NCBI RefSeq assembly: GCF_000497045.1
Contig: NW_015961961.1
Coordinates: forward strand, 496,001 to 560,000
Origin: Kalmanozyma brasiliensis GHG001
Taxonomy: Eukaryota; Basidiomycota; Ustilaginomycetes; Ustilaginales
Length of the DNA stretch: 64,000 nucleotides
Direction of reading: 5' to 3'
The notes beneath the pieces are model-generated. The model searched no databases. It worked only from the letters and a program-made list of their open reading frames with translations, and had not been told where the DNA came from. Positions 52,101-59,144 of this stretch are shown here, piece by piece (position 1 is the first letter of the stretch; each line of letters begins with the position of its first letter). Made by a program: the position numbers and the translations under genes.

Positions 52101-52586
52101 GACCCGGTCGACAACGGGGCCTCCGCTCTTGCCACTGCGAACATGTCGTTGCCGAGTATCAGCAACGGCCACGCAACGTCACAATGGGGTCATCACACGC
52201 AGCCACCGCCTCTGCCGACGTCGCAAGATGCTTGGCCAAGCTTGCAAAGAAAGCGTAGTGGTGATGTCTTGCCTCCTCTTCAATACGCCTCAGCTCACCC
52301 GATGATGCCATCGCAACTACCGCCGTCGCTGCCCCCGCTGCCATCCCCGAGTCAGTCACATGCCTACCACAGCGGATATCCCAACTACCCGACGGCCGGT
52401 CCGCAACCGAACGGTTCCTACGGCAATCCCTACGGCGAGCAAGGTCTCGGTCAAAGTCCGCCTCGAGCAATGTCTGGCAACGGCGCCCAACATCATCATC
52501 AGCAACAGCAGCAGAGCCAATCATACCCGCATCAGCTTCACCGTCCTTACTATGGCGGGGGTGGAAACCAGCACGGAGGTCGGTAA
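49128..52586 (+). CDS. Zn2Cys6 fungal transcription factor (TF-B), paralogue of TF-A
   Basis: 1152 residues from the first in-frame ATG. The zinc cluster begins near residue 45: C-x2-C-x6-C-x21-C-x2-C-x6-C (SCLKCREKKARCELP, then CHRCKVLSLDC), followed by VVWDGDRKRRP. Both the sequence and the long 21-residue loop match TF-A (24294-27173). Further shared landmarks are WHPHL-DLD, SALLLSSMCLV-like helices and LLLAHEPSLVGTSV. The middle region is helical, as in fungal regulatory middle homology domains. The long C-terminus is Gln/His/Pro/Ser-rich (including HHHQQQQQ) and may be an activation domain. It is a nuclear regulator with unknown targets. Confidence 0.9.
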   Translation: MPADRSIPHSHRHDELAESTPDSRNAHDKISVKQSARRRAYAKRSCLKCREKKARCELPEESLTTPSSMTPLTTELACHRCKVLSLDCVVWDGDRKRRPKVSSDQSRPKSPSDSRLQSEPSSSRLPSSPPRSPGSLEQLAAAAARLSDHRSTYDNAEETSPHAAASSNDASSSKEAASTLASVQFFNPVANEAPSPASTASPASIRGPGRSHLYASSPNNHAARSPGHVKPLTPASAASPSTATSSTFDSKKTQPPGRTWTSLWRPLSVLIDYAAQQPSFTTYLLGRIDRTLSELDILDLIPRQTLTYLRPFLRPYLLWHPHLPDLDQIYAEHRKRPTVSTALLLSSMCLVACRHAMPLTDSLPTKLSTLVDQLGTQILLSTPRDMYTVQALELLLAHEPSLVGTSVAGSAQAERGNGLLGESLLAAALTIARGLDLDKAIDSVIDVCNRPIPTDIKGAQQRRDLLHKHMAGASIWISLRLWEGHFSFVNSTVRPIELNDVVGKAAVLVAIDNDGRKIEQKHRDPFLSTEKRFPGLDEDSVLRSAGRTGLAFRLQAMARFQDTIADMYRILAAAPKSQPDSPTALIPTSAETRQRILDLLTASSQKQMFWQSSKAQAFSPFASVRPALLLEDWATIESYSLQELLPCLGICAFMTGELNLGFSANEMVEALRCDDSFRDHSSIISERRDVDTYGVLSAFHLFDRGLGYSQPDIVTRTGSRSRKQRGSLWIEATGAPLLLTTAFATDGCKTFLEKTACSLHGFDFLPVTADMHLVMMINTMHRLDECDHNEYLPPIRPKRSSMPPPSRRLPSLPLDPPDDKQDAAPGRSISQIGVLFIEEMVQVMQKWKLGTSLQRIVPLHYRSILGTTPAAATSQDSHQQHAAVSSSGAAKDLHQNGDRSRQFQATKRQDAAPIQSSMDAMHSSTVFGQSNTSEGSLSQAQSFSQGFQTTFMPGSTQQSNASATTGIFDLPLFDLFGPASTTDWTNNVPWFDPVDNGASALATANMSLPSISNGHATSQWGHHTQPPPLPTSQDAWPSLQRKRSGDVLPPLQYASAHPMMPSQLPPSLPPLPSPSQSHAYHSGYPNYPTAGPQPNGSYGNPYGEQGLGQSPPRAMSGNGAQHHHQQQQQSQSYPHQLHRPYYGGGGNQHGGR

Positions 52587-53016
52587 TGCATCGGATCACC
52601 TTTCTCTCATGTTTCGCATTTTGCATTGCACTCCTTTCACAATCTGCCGTCCGAACAACCCATCAAGGGACCGAGTGTGCGTTCCGGTCGCGATCTGGCG
52701 CAATTGCCATATTTTTGTAGAGTGGCATGAAAGCAGTGTTTCTTGGACACATGCAGGATCACAGCGTACAGACGTTTCTGGATGATGTCCGCCTTGCAGA
52801 TTCTGCTTCAGAGTCGCGAGAGTCCACAAGCCAGATTCATAGAGTCGAGAAAGCATGTTGTCGATGTTTTGGCGTAGGAAGTGTGAGGACTGGGAACGTG
52901 CGAGTTTCGATTCGAGGCCAGTGTCGTCTTCCAACATTCATTACCTGGCGTCAAAGGCGGCTCGTCTTGCCACCTGCTGCTTCAGGCATAGCCTTGGGGT
53001 CGGCGTCGAGGGGCGA
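52587..53016. other. Intergenic region between convergent 3' ends
   Basis: 430 bases. No gene or repeat is seen. Confidence 0.45.
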
Positions 53017-53643
53017 TTAGTCCTGACTCTGCGAGATGATCCAAAAGAGACACATTCGAGGCGCGAGCGATGTCAGCGATCATGCCGATATCTTTGTCTG
53101 TGTACGAAGTCGATGGCGTTGCAGAGCCAGCGCATCCTTGGCGTCCTCGGTGTCTTCGGCGTTGATATTCGATCAAGGGTCACTTACCAGCCAGACCTTG
53201 TACGTCTCAATCTTGGGGGCGCCGTCGGCCAGACTCTCTTGATCGAACACCATTCGCCCGGCCCAGTTGAACTTGACGGTCGCGCCATTCTTGTCCATCT
53301 CGACCTTGCCGTCGAGCATGATCTCGTTTTCCCACTTGGGGCTGATGAAGACGCCGTTGACGGTGTGCTTGCGTCGCGTGACGCCTTCCCAGCCCTTCTG
53401 CCTCCATGCGACGATGCCTTCGCGCTTGTTCGTCGGCTGCATCGGTCCAATCTGAAAGCTCAGTCGATTCTCGTCGTGAATAAAGAAGTCGTCTGCGTAC
53501 TGCTCGTGAACGTCGGGTGTGTCTGAGATCTTGTAGAAGTTATCGACGAACGTCGCAATGGCAGGCGGTACGTCCTTGTTCGAAGTTTCAGCGGGATTGC
53601 CGGCTGGTGGGAGCTCGCTGTCCTCTTGGTGATCGTTCGACAT
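53017..53643 (-). CDS. NTF2-like (SnoaL-type) small protein, two exons
   Basis: Exon 1 at 53643-53188 codes 152 residues; proposed exon 2 at 53028-53017 adds SQD and the stop, giving 155 residues. The intron (53029-53187) has a GTAAGT donor, a CTGAC-type branch point near the acceptor and a CTCGCAG acceptor. Without splicing the frame reads four further codons (VSDP) and stops, so the terminus is uncertain but small either way. The sequence has the NTF2-like layout: helix with FVDNFYKISD, YADDFFIHDENRLSF, a buried Trp (GIVAWRQKGW), and beta strands ending in TYKVWL. Such proteins may be enzymes or ligand binders; no catalytic assignment is possible. Confidence 0.72.
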
Positions 53644-54097
53644 GATGGCTTATAGAAGCGAATGTGACCTCGACTGATGGAAGGCAAGAAGAAGGACCGT
53701 GACCCTTTTCTTTCGGCTACAAAACTCAATCGGTCGGATGCCGGTCAATTTCGAAGCCACAGAGCTTTCAGTCTAAGTGGACCCTGCACGCTGCTCATTG
53801 CGGTTGTCGCTGCGAAGGCAAGACTGGACCCTGCAGGAGCTACTCCGCGTCCAACGACCGCGGACCATCGTTCGATGTGCTGTTCATACTTCTTCGTTGG
53901 GCAACCTGCATTTGGAGCATGTCCTAATCGAGGCGCCCTTCGCCGTGTCTCTGCATTTTGGCTCAACAGACACGACTTATCAGGCCTCACGAAGCCTGGT
54001 CTGAAGCTGCCGAGACAGACTTGAATTGCAGTCTAATCAGCCTGGGAGGGGTCACAGCGGCAGGAAGAGATGCTTTCAGGCAAACGATCGTTGTGGG
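53644..54097. other. Intergenic region
   Basis: 454 bases between two minus-strand genes. Nothing is recognised. Confidence 0.4.
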
Positions 54098-54574
54098 CTA
54101 AGCGTTCCTGGCGCGAACGTAGTCTTCAACTTGCTGCTGGTATTGAGGCTGGACGGCGAAAGGTCCATGAGTCACGTCGACTCCGTCCTCTTCGCTGTTG
54201 TGCTCTATCACAACGAGACCATCCGCTGTGACGGCGTACGTCGTCTCTGCGTTTCGGTGCACTGCCCTGTTCAAAGCGTCCCAGTCTTGGGCTGACAGGC
54301 TCTCTTGAGGTATGCCTTTGCTAGGACAGCCCTCACCCAGTGGACAAGGGGTGTTGTTCAATCGATTGATGTAGTCCTCGACTCGTGTCCGCTGCTGTGG
54401 ATCGATGGCAAATGGACCGTAGGTATCGGTGTTGACGTTGTCGATGGACCACATTCTGACGAGGAGACCCTCTGCTGCGAGCTCGTACGATATGGCACGG
54501 TCTGGATGTCGATCATCCAGCCCTTCGATGAAACGCCAGTCCTCGCGCGCGAGACTCTCGCTGAGAACGCCCAT
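54098..54574 (-). CDS. Small protein made of two copies of a ~70-residue unit, function unknown
   Basis: 158 residues from the ATG at 54574; the frame is open to 54598 but only through TTG. Residues about 1-72 and 87-158 are two copies of the same unit. Shared landmarks in order are ESL, then DW (REDW / AQDW), a Tyr followed by AAEGLLV / TADGLVV, then YGPFAIDPQ / HGPFAVQPQ, and finally VEDYINRLN / VEDYVRARN. A short linker with two Cys (PCPLGEGC) joins them. There is no signal peptide or membrane helix, so a cytosolic or nuclear location is inferred. The repeat itself argues strongly for a real gene, since the pattern is conserved at protein level. I do not recognise the family. Confidence 0.75.
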   Translation of the reverse strand: MGVLSESLAREDWRFIEGLDDRHPDRAISYELAAEGLLVRMWSIDNVNTDTYGPFAIDPQQRTRVEDYINRLNNTPCPLGEGCPSKGIPQESLSAQDWDALNRAVHRNAETTYAVTADGLVVIEHNSEEDGVDVTHGPFAVQPQYQQQVEDYVRARNA

Positions 54575-55593
54575 GCTTTCTCGTGATTTGAAGTTCAAAG
54601 CGAGCTACTTCAGCCCGCGAGTGTGGAGCGGGGCTTCTGCAGCTCAGTGATTGTGCTAGGAGAGCGCAGTGGGGGCTGTGAGCACGTAGCTGACGATGCA
54701 GCGGATATGTGGGCAAACTGAAGTGCGAGTCTGCTCAGGTTGACCATGAGAGCTGCTTTTGCGCGTCGTCCTCGAGTCAAGAGGCCAGGAGTGACGTGGC
54801 ATTGCAAGAACTCGAGCCTCGAATGTCTCGTCTGCATGCTCGGCCCCACCCGACCTGTTGAATTTGTCGCAAGAGACCCAAGTCTCTGCACATTCCCGAA
54901 GCCACGACTCGAGCTACGCATTCCACGTTCCACACGCGATGATCCCACCTACGAAACCTGGTGGCTCGCGATCCGACTCTTCGGCGCGAGTGTACGGTTG
55001 CCTCTTGGTGTGCGGAGCGCGGAAGCGTTTCAGCTGTTGTAGGCTTCTTGCTAATCTGTGGCAACATACGACAAACGAAGAGACTAGTGCAGGGAGGAGC
55101 TCAGCGCAGAGTGCGCGGAGCACAGCTCGCCGAGCCATAGGCAAAGCAATCCAACCGACGGAGCAGCATTCGCGCACGGTTTCGAGATTTTGCTGAAGGT
55201 GCGAAGAGTCGAAAGTCAGGGTTCAAGCCCAGCCAAGCACGCTTCGCTTAGAGAGCCGAAAGGAGTAAGATCCAGAGACCACATGCTGTTTCTAGAAGCC
55301 TAGGCTCTGTTTGTTGGTGTACGAGCTGACTTGTGCGGCTTGGAATGAATCCTATTCGTCTCGATCGCTTCAACAGCGAACCGCCTCTGTTCCTCAGTAC
55401 CGACCCTGTTCACTCCTAGTCCGCCTTCCTCCAGTCTCACCAGCCTTGACGTGATTCTGACACCAATTTGCCTTTACCGCTCCATCTAAATGACCGGCGG
55501 TCTGCCGTGCTGCAACATGGGTATTGCACATGCAAGATGCTGATGATGAAGGGAGATGCTGACAGAGAAGGGCCGCTCAACGATCTTCCTATG
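54575..55593. other. Intergenic region, 1 kb
   Basis: The promoter side of the tandem-unit gene and the 3' flank of the Tls1-like gene. Short frames only. A GGGTTCAAGCCC stretch near 55218 resembles a tRNA B box, but no cloverleaf or A box fits. Confidence 0.45.
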
Positions 55594-56595
55594 CTACCGA
55601 AAGTTGCGCTGTCGTTTCTTGAAGCGGTCCAAGACGAGATGGTCGGTGGCCGTCTGCTTCCTTTCTTCCCTGCCCTGACTCTCGCGTGCTGTAGGAAAGT
55701 CCGACTTGTCTGTGGCCTGTCTTTGCTGCTGGAACCTCGCGTTAGCATACGCCTGATCCGCCGCCGAGACTCGTCCGGCTCCCCCGCTCTTGTTCTTCTC
55801 TTGCAGCAGACGCTTAGCTCGCTCGGTGTCCTCGATGTTCTTCATCCTCGTATCTATGCCCAAGTCTACTTCGGGGATGGAGCTCAGCATGGCAGCCGAG
55901 AGGGCGACGTTGCCTTCGCGCTCCTCTTGCGATTGTTCCGGCTTGATGGAACGTTGAAGTTGGCGGTACTTTTCGGCAACGGCGTAGAGCTGATCTTGCG
56001 GGTCATGGATCGCCTTTTGCACTGCAGCGGAAGATGAGTCGAGGGAAGCATGACCAGTGCGCTTGTTCATCTCTTGCTCGATGTAGGCCATCATGTGTTT
56101 ATCCACGTCGACGGTACCGGTCTCGCCCTGAAAGTTGTTTTTGCGCACAAGACGTCGCGGCTTGGACGCATCGTCCTCGTCACTCTCATCGTTGTCATTC
56201 GCTGCAGCCGTACTCGAGCTCGCACCTGCCATGAGACCACCGTTCTTCATCTGCTGCCCCCATCTTTCCTCCTCCAGCTGCGCGGCGCTCTTGTCCTTCT
56301 GTCGTGACTTCTTCCTCCGCTCTCCGTTGTTGAGCCGTTCCAGCTCGGTCCCCGTCGGTTTGCGTGTAAGCGAACGAAGAGCGATCAAATCCTGAACGGA
56401 GACTTCGTCCTTTTCCGTATGTGTTGCATCGGTCTGCGTAGTCGTCGTATTGTCTGTCGTGCTCGGTGACGGGTCATCGATGGCGGTGCTGAAGATGCGT
56501 GAAGCGTTGTTGGCCTTGCCGCGTTTCTTGAACAGTAATGGTGGCGGGGATGTTTGCGCCGGCGCTTTGCTGGAACCCGCTTCGGGGGAGCTCAT
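55594..56595 (-). CDS. Tls1/C9orf78 (Hep59) family splicing-associated protein
   Basis: 333 residues from the ATG at 56595; upstream ATGs in the open frame exist, for example at 56757, but the family begins near FKKRGK. Family landmarks are LLFKKRGKANNASR at the N-terminus, VQDLIALRSLTRKPTG, the strongly conserved NFQGETGTVDVDKHMMAYIEQEM, and IPEVDLGIDTRMKNIEDTERAK. The rest is charged and disordered with coiled-coil character. Human C9orf78 associates with the spliceosome and fission yeast Tls1 affects splicing of telomere-factor transcripts through Brr2; a nuclear splicing role is inferred here. PRP4, another spliceosome gene, lies 5.5 kb to the right. Confidence 0.88.
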   Translation of the reverse strand: MSSPEAGSSKAPAQTSPPPLLFKKRGKANNASRIFSTAIDDPSPSTTDNTTTTQTDATHTEKDEVSVQDLIALRSLTRKPTGTELERLNNGERRKKSRQKDKSAAQLEEERWGQQMKNGGLMAGASSSTAAANDNDESDEDDASKPRRLVRKNNFQGETGTVDVDKHMMAYIEQEMNKRTGHASLDSSSAAVQKAIHDPQDQLYAVAEKYRQLQRSIKPEQSQEEREGNVALSAAMLSSIPEVDLGIDTRMKNIEDTERAKRLLQEKNKSGGAGRVSAADQAYANARFQQQRQATDKSDFPTARESQGREERKQTATDHLVLDRFKKRQRNFR

Positions 56596-56883
56596 GGCTG
56601 TGATCGCGTTACGCAGAGGCGAGGTGTTGACGAGTTGGCGCTGGTGGAGAAGAAGGAAGGAGATGATCAACACTTTTGCATTTCTGTAGCTTTTTGTGGC
56701 CTCAATTCTTGCGTGCCTTTTCTTGACGAACGCTTTCGCTCTCGAGCTCAATTCCATTGCCGCACTCTCAGACGTAGCACGCGGAGTCGGCCAATTGAGC
56801 GAACTCAACGAAAGAGACGGGTATCTATGCAAGATAAGGCAGAGCAACGTTCCAGGTAAAAGAGCCTTCCAGCAAGACAGAGA

Positions 56884-57924
56884 TCATAGCGAGCCTATCG
56901 ACTCGAGGATGCTTTTGAGCGCATGGAGCGATTGAAGGTCCTGCAGGTCATCGCTGCCACCCAGCAATCGATCTCGGACCAAGATGGTGGGGAAGGTGCG
57001 GTGGCCCGTCAACTTTGCCAGCAGCGGCTGCAGCTGGTGAGCGTCCGGCCGTTGGTCCACTTCATACACGGTAAACGTGGCGTTAAGCGAGTGGAGGAGC
57101 GCCTTTGCCTTCTTCGAATAAGGGCAGTAGCTTTTGCTGAAGACGGTCAGCCCGAGCGATGGACGCACCTTGCTCACCCAGTCCTGGCGCGAGAGGCTGT
57201 AGAGCTGGTGTGCATCCTCCAAGATCGAGAATTGCGAGGAAGATACCGCCGTCGAGTTGGCCGCTTCTTTGGGGCGAGGCAGCCCGACCTGAGCGAGCAG
57301 CTGGGTGAACTTGTTGGACGGCCCCGTGTTCAGCGACAGGATGCCTTTCTGCAACGGTGTACGATCAAAGTAAACTTGCTGCCAGTCGTCGTCAACTTGA
57401 TATCCCTTGATGTGCAACGCAAGCAGCAGAAGCATCACGCTTTCGTCCTTGGCGTCGAACTTGGTCAACTCGCTGACTTGGGCTGCCAGATCAGCATTCT
57501 TCGATGTAGTCGATGCCTTTGTTGAGGTATCATGTTCAAGCTGGTTCTTGAGCTTACTGAGCTCGGCGGTACCTTCGACGTGCATGGTATCGAGCAAAGC
57601 ATTGTGTAGATGTCCTTCGCTGTCGAGGTGCGCGTCGTCGGTGTGTCCCACAATGGGCAGCTTGCCGGCTAGCTCGTTGATGGCCGGTGCGGCTTGCTGG
57701 AGCGTATCGAGCACATGCGCACCTGCTTTGGACGCTAATGGAGAAGGAGCATTGCCATTGTAGATGAGCAGGAAGTAGACGGTAGGCACGAGCAGGAGCA
57801 AGACCAAAAGCTTCTTGCGTCGAAGTAGCGTGAAAGGTGGTAGGCAGAAGACGGGAGCGCGCGAGGGTGATGCAGTCCCCGACTCGAGGTCTTGGAGCAG
57901 ATGCTCCTTAGCTTCGGCGCCCAT
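56884..57924 (-). CDS. Membrane-anchored glutaredoxin (Grx6/Grx7-like)
   Basis: 346 residues from the ATG at 57924; the upstream open frame begins only with TTG. A short cytosolic N-terminus with RRKK (35-38) precedes a single hydrophobic helix at 39-55 (LLVLLLLVPTVYFLLI), so this is a type II membrane protein. A roughly 200-residue lumenal stem follows, then a C-terminal glutaredoxin domain with active site CPYS (about residue 269, FSKSYCPYSKKAK) and the glutathione-site pattern TFPTILV. In yeast, Grx6 and Grx7 are of this type and act in ER/Golgi redox control. The stem here is longer than in yeast and of unknown role. The gene is divergent from SDO1, with 275 bases between starts. Confidence 0.88.
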   Translation of the reverse strand: MGAEAKEHLLQDLESGTASPSRAPVFCLPPFTLLRRKKLLVLLLLVPTVYFLLIYNGNAPSPLASKAGAHVLDTLQQAAPAINELAGKLPIVGHTDDAHLDSEGHLHNALLDTMHVEGTAELSKLKNQLEHDTSTKASTTSKNADLAAQVSELTKFDAKDESVMLLLLALHIKGYQVDDDWQQVYFDRTPLQKGILSLNTGPSNKFTQLLAQVGLPRPKEAANSTAVSSSQFSILEDAHQLYSLSRQDWVSKVRPSLGLTVFSKSYCPYSKKAKALLHSLNATFTVYEVDQRPDAHQLQPLLAKLTGHRTFPTILVRDRLLGGSDDLQDLQSLHALKSILESIGSL

Positions 57925-58199
57925 GCTGGTGGACAAGGTGTGCTGAGATAGGATGGGCAAAGTGAGCGGCTCGTTGACGTGCAGATAGGGTCCAAGGCCC
58001 AAAGTGGTTGCAGCGCGAGGGGGGACAGAGGCTGGACGAATGACTAAGCCTTAACACATCATCGACCTCCACTCTCGAATATGGAAGTCAAAGCCTTCTG
58101 GCTGCAGCCCAACCCAAAAGCTGAGCTTTCCTCCATGCTTCGTTGCTTCGACCCTTAGCACCAACACTAGCCCTTGCCTCTCATACCACAAACGCAAAG

Positions 58200-59039
58200 A
58201 TGCCGGTGTTTCAGCCCGCCAACCAGATCAAACTCACCAACGTTTCGATCGTTCGCCTACGCAAAGGCGGCAAACGATTCGAGATCGCATGCTACAAGAA
58301 CAAGGTGCGCGAATGGCGAACCGGCGTCGAAACCGACTTGGACGAAGTGGTGCAGATCGAGAATGTCTTCGTCAACGTGTCCAAAGGGCAAGTCGCGCCA
58401 TCAGATGACCTGCAAAAGGCATTTGGTACGACAGAGATCCCCAAGATCCTGCAAGAGATTCTGAAGAAGGGCGAGTTGCAAGTGGGCGAAAAGGAGAGGC
58501 AGCACGAGCTGTCCAATACGTGGAAGGATATTGCGACACAGGTGGCCGAGAAGTGCGTCGATCCAGGCAGCCAGAGGCCATATACCGTGGGAATGATCGA
58601 AAAGGCGATGCACGATGTCCACTATTCCGTCAAGACAGGGAGAAGCGCAAAACAACAGGTAAGTTGCGAGACTACAACCGACCACCTCGATCATTTGACT
58701 CACTCTTGCCTCAATTTTGCTTCGACTATTTAGGCCCTCGACGTCATTCGACTGCTACAGGAGAAGAAGACGATGCCAATCGAGCGTGCGCGCATGCGTG
58801 TCCGCATCACCATGCCCAACAAGGACGGCAAGAAGATCAAGGACAAAATCCTACCACTCACCGACAAAGTTGAAGACGAGGATTGGTCCGACGAGTGGGA
58901 GCTCATCGCTTTCATCGATCCAGGGGCGCTCAAGACGATCAACGAGCTGATTGAAGCCGAGATCAAGGGCAGGGGAAACGTCGAGACGCTCAACTTTACC
59001 ACCATCCGCGAGGGAGACGGCGACGAGAGGCTCGAGTAG
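58200..59039 (+). CDS. SDO1: Ribosome maturation protein Sdo1/SBDS
   Basis: 254 residues in two exons: 58200-58658 and 58734-59039. The 75-base intron has a GTAAGT donor and a TTTAG acceptor and lies in phase 0, joining KQQ to [12 protein letters not shown]. The N-terminal SBDS (FYSH) domain shows [23 protein letters not shown], and domain II includes [20 protein letters not shown]. The C-terminal ferredoxin-like domain begins [11 protein letters not shown]. Sdo1, with the GTPase Efl1, releases Tif6/eIF6 from late cytoplasmic pre-60S particles. The length equals the family norm. Confidence 0.96.
58659..58733 (+). other. Intron of SDO1
   Basis: 75 bases with a GTAAGT donor, TTTGACT near the middle and a TTTAG acceptor. 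Removing it restores the continuous SBDS reading frame. Confidence 0.92.
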
Positions 59040-59144
59040 CCTACTTCCTGCAATTTCATTGTCTTTGTTCCCTTTGAAGCTGCAGATTGGTACATGTTAG
59101 AGGCTGTATGTTAGAGGCTGCTTGTGTCGGTCCGATAGTGCGGA

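Noticed and set aside
55200..55280. tRNA-like B box (GGGTTCAAGCCC)
   Set aside because: No acceptor stem, A box or anticodon arm can be fitted around it.
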